This document shows, one piece after another, positions 1 through 9,388 of a DNA stretch of 64,000 nt. Position 1 is the first letter of the stretch; each line of letters starts with the position of its first letter. The notes under the pieces were generated by a model. That model did not search any database and had not been told where the DNA came from. It worked only from the letters and a program-made list of their open reading frames with translations. Position numbers and translations under genes: made by a program. Source of the DNA: Neptunicella plasticusilytica (lineage in GTDB: Bacteria; Pseudomonadota; Gammaproteobacteria; Enterobacterales; Alteromonadaceae); assembly GCF_047922965.1 (NCBI RefSeq), contig NZ_CP150481.1, positions 1,302,001 through 1,366,000 on the forward strand, in the 5' to 3' direction.

Positions 1-738
1 CTTGTCATAGTCTTTGGGGTTAACCACATCCGTGGCACCTAACTGTTTGGCAATCTCGAATTTATCTTCATTGATATCAATGGCAATAATACGGCCTGCT
101 TTGGCCATTTTGGCACCGATTAATACTGATAAGCCAATTCCGCCTAAACCGAATACCGCTACTGTATCGCCTTCTTGCACTTTGGCAGCATTGGTGACAG
201 CACCCATACCTGTGGTCACGCCACAGCCCAACAAACAGACTTTTTCCAGTGGCGCCTGTTTGGGAATTTTGGCCAGGGCTATTTCCGGTAATACGGTATG
301 TTCGGCAAAGGTGGAGGTACCCATATAATGGAAAATGGCTTTGCCGTCTTTACTGAAGCGACTGGTGCCATCCGGCATCAGTCCTTTACCCTGAGTGGTG
401 CGAATCGCCTGGCACAAATTGGTTTTACCCGATTTGCAGAATTTGCATTCCCCGCACTCGGGGGTATACAACGGAATAACATGATCGCCGACTTCAACCG
501 AGGTCACGCCTTCACCCACCTGCAATACCACCCCGGCTCCTTCGTGACCCAGGATGGCAGGGAAAATACCTTCAGGATCTTCACCAGATAAGGTAAAGGC
601 ATCAGTATGGCAAACACCGGTTGCGATAATTTTGACCAGTACTTCGCCTTTTTGGGGTAACTGCAAATCGACTTCTTCAATTGATAATGGTTTGCCTGCT
701 TCCCAGGCGACAGCGGCACGAGTTTTCATGGTTTGCAT
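1..738 (-). CDS. frmA: S-(hydroxymethyl)glutathione dehydrogenase / class III alcohol dehydrogenase (partial, C-terminus off the left edge)
   Basis: This zinc-dependent dehydrogenase oxidises S-hydroxymethylglutathione, the spontaneous adduct of formaldehyde and glutathione, in the cytosol. The first 246 residues are visible. They contain the catalytic zinc ligands in a CHTD motif and a GHEGAG motif, the four-cysteine structural zinc lobe (CGECKFC...C), and the start of the NAD-binding fold with a GLGGIG turn. The start at 738 gives MQTMKTRAAVAWEAGKP, typical of the family; a second ATG at 729 is possible. The frame is open to base 1, so about the last third of the usual length of around 370 residues is missing. 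A partner S-formylglutathione hydrolase (frmB) would be expected further left but cannot be seen. The identification as class III is strong because of the TPECGECKFC lobe. Confidence 0.93.
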   Translation of the reverse strand, partial: MQTMKTRAAVAWEAGKPLSIEEVDLQLPQKGEVLVKIIATGVCHTDAFTLSGEDPEGIFPAILGHEGAGVVLQVGEGVTSVEVGDHVIPLYTPECGECKFCKSGKTNLCQAIRTTQGKGLMPDGTSRFSKDGKAIFHYMGTSTFAEHTVLPEIALAKIPKQAPLEKVCLLGCGVTTGMGAVTNAAKVQEGDTVAVFGLGGIGLSVLIGAKMAKAGRIIAIDINEDKFEIAKQLGATDVVNPKDYDK

Positions 739-894
739 AGTGATTCCTTGAGGCGGATAGGAGAAATATAAAATGGATTCTCGCATTTTTTTTAAGGCTT
801 CGCAGTAGTTGTGGGCATATTTCATTTCACTGTCATTTAGCTTACCAAAGTCCTGTATGATGGGCTTTTTTATCCAGACAAAAAGGTATCTGTA

Positions 895-1191
895 GTGAGT
901 GGCTGGCATTTGTATATTATCCGCAACCGCTTGGGGCAGCTCTATACCGGTATCAGTACCGATCCGGCGCGCCGGTTTGAGGAGCATCAGAGTGGTGGCA
1001 ATAAAGCCGCCAAGGCGCTAAAGGGAAAAGGGCCATTACAACAGGTTTATTGTGCTCAGGTGGGCGATCGCAGTCAGGCAACGAAAGCCGAGATGGCGGT
1101 TAAAAAGCTGACTCGGGCACAGAAGCTGGCATTAATCGGTGGATTGATAGCCTTGCCATTGACAGAATCAGAAGCTGACCGCACCAAGTAA
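895..1191 (+). CDS. GIY-YIG domain protein (UPF0213 / YhbQ type)
   Basis: A 98-residue protein consisting almost entirely of a GIY-YIG nuclease-like fold. The N-terminal LYIIR and LYTGIS segments are the two halves of the GIY-YIG motif, followed by the DPARRFEEH helix with the usual Arg and His. The length matches stand-alone YhbQ-like proteins, which are linked to DNA-damage processing, although the exact substrate in this organism is not known. The start is GTG at 895. The 3' end overlaps the convergent DUF350 gene by 24 bases. Nothing suggests an operon; it is divergent from the frmA-type gene across about 155 bases. Confidence 0.85.
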   Translation: MSGWHLYIIRNRLGQLYTGISTDPARRFEEHQSGGNKAAKALKGKGPLQQVYCAQVGDRSQATKAEMAVKKLTRAQKLALIGGLIALPLTESEADRTK

Positions 1192-2073
1192 TAACAGTCC
1201 TATACCCAGACTCAGTACCATCTCGATACTGGCGATACCGATATTGTGTTGATGATCCACTTCGCGGACCAAATCAATATCCTGTAACACAATGCGCTTG
1301 GCCGCGAAAGTCAGTAATACATTGGTAAGGGTCAGGATCAGTGCCACCATTAACCAACTTAGCATGTTGCTTACGTAGGCATGAGGGGTGTATTCGACAA
1401 TATGGGTGGTGGCTGTCACCGCTAACGCCATCCCGATGATATGACCGGAATGCTGGATCGCCAGCGCTATCTGGCCCTGACACAAAATACTCTGCATCGA
1501 GGCATTCTGGTTGTGGCGTGCGAAATGTCGTTCAATTAAACGGGTTGTCGTTAACAGCATGGTCATGGCTACCACAAAACCGCTGAATACGGCGATAATG
1601 GCGTCGAGATTAAAGCCGTCTACCCATATCAAAACGCTACGTACAATGATGGCTGTGGCAACGCTGCTGGCGGCATCGACCAGCGCAACACTGCTGTTGT
1701 GCGCCAAAATCTGCTGATTCTTGTTAAGCTCATCGAGAATGAGTCTGTCGTGGGCAATGCGACCTAACATGATCAGTAACATGCCAATAGTGCCATAGGC
1801 CAGTAGACGGATAACCAGATCGCCGTATTCGTTCAGGTTAGTCATGGCAACCACCCCGGAAATCAGGATACTCAGCGACAATATGCTGCCCGCAATGCTG
1901 ATACCCAGCGCAAAGTTGTCGTTGCTGGCCAATTCATGTTTGCTGTCCATCTTGGTCCACAACCCGTAAATCCAGCGCATTAGTCCAATCAGCAACATCC
2001 CGACGGCCAACTTTATACCTATATTAACCAGTTCGTGATGACTTAGGGGTAGCAGCGGCAAATTTAAACCCAT
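1168..2073 (-). CDS. DUF350 family inner-membrane protein with duplicated domain
   Basis: A 301-residue polytopic membrane protein with about eight hydrophobic segments that can be read as two four-helix DUF350 units. The first runs from about residue 15 to 120 and the second from about 140 to the C-terminus. A longer frame begins at 2103, but a GAGAGAG ribosome-binding site nine bases before the ATG at 2073 favours the shorter start MGLNLPLLPLSHH. The function of DUF350 proteins is unknown. The gene converges on the GIY-YIG gene, overlapping it by 24 bases, and is divergent from glnE. The second half carries charged residues between helices (for example ERHFARHNQ), so the protein may have cytosolic loops of some size. 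Membrane location is clear; the role is not. Confidence 0.72.
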   Translation of the reverse strand: MGLNLPLLPLSHHELVNIGIKLAVGMLLIGLMRWIYGLWTKMDSKHELASNDNFALGISIAGSILSLSILISGVVAMTNLNEYGDLVIRLLAYGTIGMLLIMLGRIAHDRLILDELNKNQQILAHNSSVALVDAASSVATAIIVRSVLIWVDGFNLDAIIAVFSGFVVAMTMLLTTTRLIERHFARHNQNASMQSILCQGQIALAIQHSGHIIGMALAVTATTHIVEYTPHAYVSNMLSWLMVALILTLTNVLLTFAAKRIVLQDIDLVREVDHQHNIGIASIEMVLSLGIGLLLLGAVSF

Positions 2074-2151
2074 TGTATTAATCTCTCTCGTTAACATGGC
2101 CAAAACATGATACTAATCTTTTTTATTATTGAAAGGTTGGAGTTGTTGTTT

Positions 2152-5004
2152 ATGTTGCCTGAGTTGATGCAACAGGCTGCCGAATCGGGCTGGCAAAAAC
2201 TGCGTGATAAGTATCCACAAGCTGACTGGCTGGAGGAATATGCCGGTCAACTGAAATCGATTTTTGCATTAAGTGACTTTATCGCTGACAGTTGTCTGGT
2301 CGATCCGGATATTGCCCGACAGATGCTGGTAGAAGGCCGGTTGCAGCAAACGGATATCGATTATCAATCTGGGCTGCACAAGGAACTGGAAAAGGTTACT
2401 GACGAGCAGCAACTGCATCAGACTCTGCGCCGCTTCAGGCGTGCTTATATGGTGCATATTGCCTGGCGCGATCTCACCAATATGCAGGATATCCAAGCCT
2501 CGCTAGTTCAGGTTTCGAGACTTGCTGATGCGTTAATTAATCAGGCATATCAATGGTTATATCAGCATCAGGGGCAGAAATATGGCTTCCCCAGTGGAGA
2601 GTTTGGCGAACAACCGATGTTGATCATGGGGATGGGCAAACTGGGTGGTCAGGAACTGAACTTTTCATCCGATATCGATCTGATTTTTATTTATCCCGAA
2701 AATGGCGAAATCAGCGGTGCAAAAAGAAGTATCGAGCATCAGCCGTTTTTTACCAAGCTGGCGCAAAAACTGATTGCGGCCTTACATCAAACTACCGTCG
2801 ATGGTCAGGTATTCCGGGTGGATATGCGTCTGCGCCCCTATGGTGAGAGCGGGGCACTAGTCAGTCATTTCGCTGCGATTGAAGATTATTATCAGGATCA
2901 GGGGCGAGACTGGGAGCGGTATGCCATGGTCAAAGGGCGGATCCTCAACCCGGACGGCACCTATAGCGAACAGCTGATGCAGGTGTTACAACCTTTTGTT
3001 TATCGCCGCTACATTGATTTTGGCGCCATTGAGGCGCTGCGCAAAATGAAAGGACTGATTAGTCAGGAAGTGAGGCGCAGAGGCCTGGTTGGCAATATCA
3101 AGTTGGGGCAGGGCGGTATCCGTGAAGTGGAGTTTATCGTCCAGAGCCTGCAACTTATCAGGGGTGGACGTATTGCGGCCTTGCAACAGCAATCATTATT
3201 AACCACCTTGTCTGCGCTGCAGGATGCCCAGTTATTACCGGCTGAAGATGTAGAACAACTGCGAGAATGTTACCTGTTGCTGCGTAAAGTAGAACAATGT
3301 CTGCAGCAGTTTGCCGATCAGCAAACCCAGCAACTGCCTGATGATCCCCTTGACCAGATGCGATTGGCAACGGTGATGGGATTTGAAGACTATCAACAGT
3401 TTTCATCCCATCTGGCTGACAAAATGGCACTCGTCAGCCAACAGTTCAAGCTGCTAATTGGTGAAGAGCAGCAGGATCAGGAACAGTCGAAATGGTTGGA
3501 AATGACAGATCTCTGGATGTTGGGGCTGGATCTGGATGAAGCTTTGCCTATTCTGGACAATTTTCTGCGCGAAGACGACATTCAGGAGTTCTGGCCGTTT
3601 TTTGCCGATTTTCGCAGTGAAATGCAACATCGGCCAATTGGCCAGCGGGGGCGAGAATCGCTCGACAAGCTGATGCCGGCGGCATTGTATACGGCGTTGC
3701 ATTGTCAGGCTGATAGTCATAGCCAGTTATTGCAGCGACTGTTCAAGGTGATCAAGTCCATCTGTCGTCGCACTGCCTATCTGGAGTTATTAGTCGAAAA
3801 TCCCGGTGCGATGAAGCAGCTTATCCGTTTGTGTAATGCCAGTCCCTGGATTGCCGAACAGATTAGCCGCTTTCCGTTACTGCTGGATGAATTACTCAAT
3901 CCGGCCAGTTTGTATCAAACCCCGGAATTAAGAGCCTATCCGGACGAATTGCGCCAGTTTATGCTGCGGATCTCACCGGATGATCTGGAACTGCAAATGG
4001 AAACCTTGCGTCAGTTCAAGTTAACCCAGCAACTTAAAATTGCCGCAGCAGATGTGACGGGCGCTTTAGCGGTGATGAAAGTCAGCGATCATCTGACCTA
4101 TCTGGCCGAAGCTATTATTAATCAGACGGTGTTGCTGGCCTGGGAACAGATGGTCGAAAAACACGGTTTACCGCAGGGGGCTTCTGCGGACAAGCGGAAC
4201 TTTGCAGTGCTGGGATACGGTAAACTGGGTGGTATTGAACTGGGTTATGGCTCGGATCTGGATTTGGTCTTTGTGCATGGTTGTCCGGGTAATGAAATGA
4301 CTGACGGACCAAAATCAATTGAATCCAAGCAGTTTTATATTCGTCTGGCGCAGCGGATTATGCATTTATTTGCAACTAAAACCGCTTCAGGTGAACTGTA
4401 TGAAGTGGATCTGCGTTTACGTCCGTCCGGTAATTCCGGCATGCTGGTGTGTCATGTCGAGGGCTTTGCCCAATATCAGCGCGAAGAGGCCTGGACCTGG
4501 GAACATCAAGCCCTGGTGCGCAGCCGTTTTATTTTCGGTGAAACCGATCTGGCAATCACCCTGGCCAATATTCGTAGCGAAATTTTGTCCAGACCCCGAG
4601 AGCTGGCGGCATTGACGCAAGACGTGGTCACAATGCGGGAGAAAATGCGTAATCATTTAAGCCGCGGCAAAGCTGACAGTTTTGACCTTAAACAGGATCC
4701 GGGCGGGATTGCCGATATTGAATTCCTGGTGCAATTTATGGTGTTGGCCCATAGCCACCAGCATAGCGGTCTGTTGTGTTGGCCGGATAACGTGCGAATT
4801 ATTGAAGGCTTGGTTGAAACCGGGTTGTTTGAAGCAAAAGAGGGTGAGCAGCTGATTCAGGCTTACCTTGAATATCGCAACACCGGACATCACCTGGCCT
4901 TACAGAATAAGCAGATACTAGAACACAGTGATCGTTTCGAAACGTTGCGCCAGTCAGTTAGGCAGATATGGGGCAAATATCTGCTTAATGCTGGAGTTGA
5001 TTAG
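2152..5004 (+). CDS. glnE: bifunctional glutamine synthetase adenylyltransferase / adenylyl-removing enzyme
   Basis: GlnE attaches AMP to glutamine synthetase when nitrogen is plentiful and removes it when nitrogen is scarce, under control of the PII protein. The 950-residue product has the expected two nucleotidyltransferase halves. The N-terminal (adenylyl-removing) half has GMGKLGGQELNFSSDIDL at about residue 160. The C-terminal (adenylylating) half has GYGKLGGIELGYGSDLDL at about residue 688; the paired Asp residues bind metal. The open frame extends upstream to 2107, but TTGGAG ahead of the ATG at 2152 supports MLPELMQQAAESGW as the true start. Length matches the family. Its stop overlaps the convergent TcpQ-domain gene by four bases. 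It is not in an operon with the genes around it. Confidence 0.97.
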   Translation: MLPELMQQAAESGWQKLRDKYPQADWLEEYAGQLKSIFALSDFIADSCLVDPDIARQMLVEGRLQQTDIDYQSGLHKELEKVTDEQQLHQTLRRFRRAYMVHIAWRDLTNMQDIQASLVQVSRLADALINQAYQWLYQHQGQKYGFPSGEFGEQPMLIMGMGKLGGQELNFSSDIDLIFIYPENGEISGAKRSIEHQPFFTKLAQKLIAALHQTTVDGQVFRVDMRLRPYGESGALVSHFAAIEDYYQDQGRDWERYAMVKGRILNPDGTYSEQLMQVLQPFVYRRYIDFGAIEALRKMKGLISQEVRRRGLVGNIKLGQGGIREVEFIVQSLQLIRGGRIAALQQQSLLTTLSALQDAQLLPAEDVEQLRECYLLLRKVEQCLQQFADQQTQQLPDDPLDQMRLATVMGFEDYQQFSSHLADKMALVSQQFKLLIGEEQQDQEQSKWLEMTDLWMLGLDLDEALPILDNFLREDDIQEFWPFFADFRSEMQHRPIGQRGRESLDKLMPAALYTALHCQADSHSQLLQRLFKVIKSICRRTAYLELLVENPGAMKQLIRLCNASPWIAEQISRFPLLLDELLNPASLYQTPELRAYPDELRQFMLRISPDDLELQMETLRQFKLTQQLKIAAADVTGALAVMKVSDHLTYLAEAIINQTVLLAWEQMVEKHGLPQGASADKRNFAVLGYGKLGGIELGYGSDLDLVFVHGCPGNEMTDGPKSIESKQFYIRLAQRIMHLFATKTASGELYEVDLRLRPSGNSGMLVCHVEGFAQYQREEAWTWEHQALVRSRFIFGETDLAITLANIRSEILSRPRELAALTQDVVTMREKMRNHLSRGKADSFDLKQDPGGIADIEFLVQFMVLAHSHQHSGLLCWPDNVRIIEGLVETGLFEAKEGEQLIQAYLEYRNTGHHLALQNKQILEHSDRFETLRQSVRQIWGKYLLNAGVD

Positions 5005-5612
5005 CCTTTAGCCAGTGAGCAGGTGTTGGTCAGATAAGGAGTCTGTTTTTCGGTGATCACCAAGGTGCGCTGTTTGGGGCAAAAATAGGCCAACACTTTG
5101 CCGTCGAAGCTGGCGTCTATGGCTTTGCTGATTTTAAGCAATGAACCGACGATGGTATTTTCCATCTGGAAATGGTTTTTGATAATAAAGTCCTGATCCA
5201 GCTCCCATAACACCTGCATGCCTTCTTTTTGCGCATAATCGGTAATGGCTTCTCGCAGCGTACTGCCGGCCTTAAAGGTGCGGTATTTATGTTCGCCCAC
5301 CCAGCGTCCTGAAACTGGTTTGAGCAGACTTTCCATTTTTTTTAGGCGATCCTGAATGTCAGCGTCGGGGGTGTTCACATCGAGGACAAAATCGCCTTTA
5401 TCTTCTTTAATCGGTTCGATGGACGACATTCTGTGCTGGGAATAGACCCGACTCATATTCTGTGCCGGATCTCGCGATGCCGGTTTGCCTTCAGCGACCG
5501 GTTTGTTGCTGTTGTAATTTTTGAGTACCAGCACCAGCACAGCGATGACAATCAAAATGACCGCCAAGCCTATATGCTTAATCCAGAATTTAAACTCGGA
5601 TGATGAATTCAT
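5001..5612 (-). CDS. membrane-anchored protein with TcpQ-like C-terminal domain
   Basis: A 203-residue protein with one N-terminal membrane anchor (about residues 12-31, very rich in Val, Ile and Leu), a polar linker rich in Lys, Ser and Asp, and a C-terminal domain of about 100 residues. That domain (WVGEHKYRTFKAGSTLREAI, then a FDGKV strand) resembles the toxin-coregulated pilus biosynthesis Q C-terminal domain, also found in outer-membrane secretin and pilus accessory proteins. No other pilus gene is nearby, so its partner is unknown. It lies 41 bases downstream of lpxL in the same direction, so the two may be cotranscribed. Its stop overlaps the end of the convergent glnE gene by four bases. 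The TcpQ call is moderate: it rests on pattern recognition only. Confidence 0.6.
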   Translation of the reverse strand: MNSSSEFKFWIKHIGLAVILIVIAVLVLVLKNYNSNKPVAEGKPASRDPAQNMSRVYSQHRMSSIEPIKEDKGDFVLDVNTPDADIQDRLKKMESLLKPVSGRWVGEHKYRTFKAGSTLREAITDYAQKEGMQVLWELDQDFIIKNHFQMENTIVGSLLKISKAIDASFDGKVLAYFCPKQRTLVITEKQTPYLTNTCSLAKG

Positions 5613-5653
5613 ATTTTCCGCCTAGCTACTGCTTTAGGGAATGTCTGTTCATG

Positions 5654-6574
5654 TTAATACAATGATTGCTTGTTGTCCCTAGGGCGTGTTTTAAAACGCT
5701 TGTGCATCCATAAGTACTGTTCAGGAGCGACCATAATCATTTCTTCAATTTTGCGATTAATCCTTGCCACATCCAGTTTATCGTCACCGGAAGGGAAATT
5801 CTCAAGTCCGGGTAACACCTTAATCACGTAACCCCGCTCAGTACGCAAAGGTAATAAAAACACTGATTCGCAATTGGCTTTGTCGGCAAATATCATGGTA
5901 CCGGTGGTGGTGGCAGTTTCCTCTACAGCAAAAAAGGGCACAAATTCACAGCGCTTGGGGCCATAATCCTGGTCGGGCAGGTAGACGCATAAGTCACCGT
6001 TATTCAGCGATTTTAGCATTTCTGCTACGCCTTTTTTATGGATCATCAGCTTATTCGAACGTGCCCGACCATGATACTGAAAATATTCCATCAGTGGATT
6101 GTTATGGCGGCGGTAAAACACTACTGAAGGATGAACCATGCCGATACCGCGACAGTTAATTTCCAGGTTCATATTGTGGATAGCCAGCCCCAGCACGCCT
6201 TTACCTTTATCCAGAATGGCCTGGATATGTTCATAACCTTCAACACTACACCATTTTTTTACTCGCCAGTCGGGCCACCACCAGCCCATCCCCGACTCCA
6301 GCAATGCCATCCCGGCGTTGTGCATGGCTTGTTCTAGAATCTGTTGGCGCTGTGCTTCGGGCATTTGTGGAAAACACAGTTGCAAGTTACGTTCGGCGAC
6401 CTTACGACGGCTTTTAAGCAACCGGGACAATAATTTGCCTATACCTTTCCCCAACCATAATTGCAGGCGATAGGGCAGCCAGGAGACAAGATATAGAATG
6501 CTAACCGCCAGCCAGGTAGGCCAGTATTTGGGTGCCAGAAAAGACCATTGAAAAACAGGTTTGACGACGTGCAA
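5654..6574 (-). CDS. lpxL: Kdo2-lipid IVA late acyltransferase (LpxL/HtrB family)
   Basis: LpxL-type enzymes transfer a fatty acyl chain from acyl-ACP onto Kdo2-lipid IVA at the cytosolic face of the inner membrane, completing lipid A. The 306-residue product matches the family length. It has an N-terminal hydrophobic anchor (about residues 20-40), the catalytic H-x4-E motif as H133 and E138 (IHNMNLE), the YRRHNNPLME segment and the YLPDQDYGPK motif that separates LpxL/LpxP from LpxM-type members. The start at 6574 is the only good Met before the conserved region. It is divergent from hldE, another lipopolysaccharide gene, across 170 bases, so the two may share a control region. A TcpQ-domain gene follows closely. 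Which acyl chain is used cannot be read from sequence. Confidence 0.9.
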   Translation of the reverse strand: MHVVKPVFQWSFLAPKYWPTWLAVSILYLVSWLPYRLQLWLGKGIGKLLSRLLKSRRKVAERNLQLCFPQMPEAQRQQILEQAMHNAGMALLESGMGWWWPDWRVKKWCSVEGYEHIQAILDKGKGVLGLAIHNMNLEINCRGIGMVHPSVVFYRRHNNPLMEYFQYHGRARSNKLMIHKKGVAEMLKSLNNGDLCVYLPDQDYGPKRCEFVPFFAVEETATTTGTMIFADKANCESVFLLPLRTERGYVIKVLPGLENFPSGDDKLDVARINRKIEEMIMVAPEQYLWMHKRFKTRPRDNKQSLY

Positions 6575-6744
6575 AGGAAGTTCCGGGTAATAAATTTGCG
6601 GCTATTATACCCAAACAAATTAAGCGTGCGAGTTTAGATCAATCGCTCCTGTTGCTTGTGCGCTATAACAGCTTTCCGCCAAGAAAGGTTATTTGTTACA
6701 CTTGCGGCGAATGACTCACCGCTTTTCAGCAAAAATAGGTATTT

Positions 6745-8166
6745 ATGCAACTTCCTGATTTTTCACAGGCTAATGTATTAGTCGTTGGCGATATTATGCT
6801 AGATCGCTATTGGTTAGGGCCAACCGGGCGGATTTCGCCAGAAGCGCCGGTGCCGGTGGTTAAAATTGAAAGCAGTGAAGAACGTCCGGGTGGAGCGGCT
6901 AACGTGGCACTCAACGTGGCTGCACTGGGTGCCAATGTCACATTACTGGGGATGACGGGGGATGACGCTGGTGCAGAAACCTTGCGCACCCAACTTACCG
7001 CACTAGGCATTAACTGCGATTTTATCCGTCAGTCAGGCTACGACACTATTACCAAACTGCGGGTGCTGAGCCGTAACCAGCAATTGATCAGACTGGATTT
7101 TGAACAAGACTTCAGTGCCTTGGATAAAACGCCGCTACAGCAGGCTTTTGTGCAGCAGCTAAGGCAAGCTGATGTGGTGATTTTGTCTGACTATGCCAAA
7201 GGTTGTTTAAGTCACGTCCAGCAATTAATTCGTCTGGCGCGTGAGCAGAATATTGCAGTGGTGGTCGATCCTAAAGGCAGTGATTTTGACAAATATCGCG
7301 GCGCTACCTTGCTGACACCGAATATGGCTGAGTTTAGCATGGTGGCAGACCCCTTTGAGTCAGAACAACAACTGGTAACCAGTGCCCAGAAACTGGCGGT
7401 TAAGCATCAATTTGATGCCATGCTGGTAACCCGTTCAGAAAAAGGCATGACCTTTATTCGGGCTGATCATGAAGAGTTGCATTTACCGGCCAAAGCCAAA
7501 GAGGTCTATGACGTAACGGGCGCCGGCGATACGGTGATCGCAACCTTGGCCAGCGCTTTTGCGGCAGGAGCCAACTGGCCTGATGCCTGCGCGATAGCCA
7601 ATGCCGCCGCCGGTGTAGTGGTGGGTAAATTGGGGACTTCGACGGTCAGCGTAAATGAATTGGCGGTTGCGGTAGCGTCTGAATCTGAAATTGGCCGCGG
7701 AGTGATGACCGAGCAACAACTTAAAATAGCGGTTAACGCTGCCAAACTGCGTGGTGAAAAAGTAGTAATGACCAATGGTTGTTTTGATATTTTACATGCT
7801 GGTCATGTGTCTTATCTGGAAAATGCGTGCAAATTAGGTGATCGTCTGATTGTAGCGGTTAACAGCGATGAGTCGGTTAAAGTGCTTAAAGGCCAGGGGC
7901 GACCGGTCAATGGTATTCAGCGACGTATGTCAGTGTTGGCCGGCCTGGCATCGGTAGATTGGGTTTTCAGTTTTAGTGAAGAAACCCCGGAGCGGGTGAT
8001 CAGCGAAATTTTGCCTGATGTGCTGGTTAAAGGTGGTGATTATAAAGCCGAGGACATTGCTGGCAGTAAACAGGTTTGGGCTAACGGTGGCGAAGTGCTG
8101 GTGCTGAATTTTGAAGACGGCGTCTCCACGACCGAAATCATCAAGTCGATCAGAAATAATGACTGA
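6745..8166 (+). CDS. hldE: bifunctional heptose 7-phosphate kinase / heptose 1-phosphate adenylyltransferase
   Basis: HldE performs two steps in making ADP-L-glycero-D-manno-heptose for the lipopolysaccharide inner core: phosphorylation of heptose 7-phosphate at C1 and, after a phosphatase step, transfer of AMP. The 473-residue product has an N-terminal ribokinase-like domain, with GGAANVALN near the sugar site at about residue 52 and the catalytic-Asp signature GAGDTV at about 257. A C-terminal nucleotidyltransferase domain begins near residue 340, with GCFDILHAGH carrying the HxGH motif at about 351. The length is full and neither motif is damaged. The downstream sugar kinase starts inside the last codons (8-base overlap), so translation is probably coupled. 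It is divergent from lpxL. Confidence 0.97.
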   Translation: MQLPDFSQANVLVVGDIMLDRYWLGPTGRISPEAPVPVVKIESSEERPGGAANVALNVAALGANVTLLGMTGDDAGAETLRTQLTALGINCDFIRQSGYDTITKLRVLSRNQQLIRLDFEQDFSALDKTPLQQAFVQQLRQADVVILSDYAKGCLSHVQQLIRLAREQNIAVVVDPKGSDFDKYRGATLLTPNMAEFSMVADPFESEQQLVTSAQKLAVKHQFDAMLVTRSEKGMTFIRADHEELHLPAKAKEVYDVTGAGDTVIATLASAFAAGANWPDACAIANAAAGVVVGKLGTSTVSVNELAVAVASESEIGRGVMTEQQLKIAVNAAKLRGEKVVMTNGCFDILHAGHVSYLENACKLGDRLIVAVNSDESVKVLKGQGRPVNGIQRRMSVLAGLASVDWVFSFSEETPERVISEILPDVLVKGGDYKAEDIAGSKQVWANGGEVLVLNFEDGVSTTEIIKSIRNND

Positions 8167-9049
8167 TAACTACGCCGTTATTGAAGCCGGGGGCACCAAA
8201 TTCAATTGTGCCCTGATGGACAGTAACAAAAATATCCTGGTACAGCAGCGGATTGCTACCACCAATCCCGAGCAAACCTTGCAGCAAACAGTCGATTTTT
8301 TTCAGCAACAGCGACAACAGGGGTATCAGTTCAGCCAGCTGGGACTCGCCTGTTTTGGTCCACTTGATCTTGATGCGGATTCAGCTCACTTTGGTCACAT
8401 CACGCAAACGCCTAAACCCGGCTGGCTGAACACGCCAATTAAAACATTGCTGGAACAGCAGCTGAACTGCCAGGTAATAATTGATACCGATGTCAATGCA
8501 GCTGCGTTGGCAGAAGTCATGTGGGGGGCGGCGCAAGGTGCCGAGGTGGCGGTCTATATTACGGTCGGAACCGGAATTGGAGGTGGGGTGGTAATCAATG
8601 GTCAACCCTTGCATGGCTTGGTTCATCCCGAAATAGGTCATTTACAAATTCCCAATCCTCACAGGGTTGAATGTGCCTGCCCCTACCATGATAGCTGCGT
8701 AGAAGGCTTGGCCGCCGGTAGCGCGATCAATAAAATCTGGGGTGTGCCTGCCGAGCAACTGGCGGATTCGCATCAGGCCTGGCAGGTAGTCGCCGACGCC
8801 ATTGCACATCTTTGTCATAATTTGCTATTAACTCTCAGTCCCCACAAAATCATTCTGGGTGGCGGAGTGATGGCTAAACCGGATTTAGTAGAACGCATCA
8901 CTCGTCTGACCGAACAAAGCCTGGCCGGTTATCTGTGTTCTCCCGTCAATTTTGAGCAGATTATTGTCAGACCAGGACTGGGAGACATCTCTGGCCTATA
9001 TGGTGCGCTGGCGCTATTGCAACATAGCAAAAGTTCACACGGCCTATAA
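8159..9049 (+). CDS. ROK family sugar kinase, fructokinase-like
   Basis: A 296-residue ROK-family kinase, predicted to phosphorylate a free hexose (fructose, mannose or a similar sugar) in the cytosol. It begins with the ATP-binding EAGGTKFNCA motif and has the IDTDVNAAALAE and GTGIGGG segments (residues about 100-150). It also has the ROK zinc site with HPEIGHL, CACPYHD and the Cys of DSCVEGLAAG, a pattern typical of ScrK/GmuE-type fructokinases. A longer frame opens at 8111, but the ATG at 8159 fits the conserved N-terminus and overlaps hldE by 8 bases. The overlap suggests coupled translation with hldE, so hexose phosphate supply for surface sugars is a plausible but unproven role. It converges on a small membrane-protein gene, overlapping by 6 bases. 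Confidence 0.85.
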   Translation: MTDNYAVIEAGGTKFNCALMDSNKNILVQQRIATTNPEQTLQQTVDFFQQQRQQGYQFSQLGLACFGPLDLDADSAHFGHITQTPKPGWLNTPIKTLLEQQLNCQVIIDTDVNAAALAEVMWGAAQGAEVAVYITVGTGIGGGVVINGQPLHGLVHPEIGHLQIPNPHRVECACPYHDSCVEGLAAGSAINKIWGVPAEQLADSHQAWQVVADAIAHLCHNLLLTLSPHKIILGGGVMAKPDLVERITRLTEQSLAGYLCSPVNFEQIIVRPGLGDISGLYGALALLQHSKSSHGL

Positions 9050-9292
9050 ATTCAGGATTTTTAGCGCAATATAAGGCGTTAGATTGAGCATGAAAATAGC
9101 CAATTTATAGTGCGACAAATATTGCATATAGACAGTATGTAGAGCGTCCTGACGCATATTGAACATTTTGCTGTGAAGCTTGCTAATAGCGGTGCCAAAC
9201 GTGGCCAACACTATAGTGGCAAAGAGCAAAACAGCTATATTGACCACAGTACACCAGCCGAAAAAGGTGATTAGATTGTCTATGTCATTCAT
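9044..9292 (-). CDS. small two-helix membrane protein (DUF6868-like)
   Basis: An 82-residue hydrophobic protein with two predicted membrane helices: about residues 10-35 (TVVNIAVLLFATIVLATFG) and about 60-80. A short polar stretch with MRQDALHTVYMQYLSHY lies between them. AGGA about nine bases before the ATG at 9292 supports the start. The pattern recalls the DUF6868 family of small integral membrane proteins of unknown function, common in marine gammaproteobacteria; this assignment is from memory of the pattern. Its end overlaps the convergent sugar kinase gene by 6 bases. No function can be inferred. Confidence 0.6.
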   Translation of the reverse strand: MNDIDNLITFFGWCTVVNIAVLLFATIVLATFGTAISKLHSKMFNMRQDALHTVYMQYLSHYKLAIFMLNLTPYIALKILNL

Positions 9293-9388
9293 CGCAGTTT
9301 TTCCTGTTAATTCCGTAACGAATCAAGTGGCCTGAGTATAGGACACAATGATAATATTTAATAAATTTCAATTACTTCGGGTATTACC

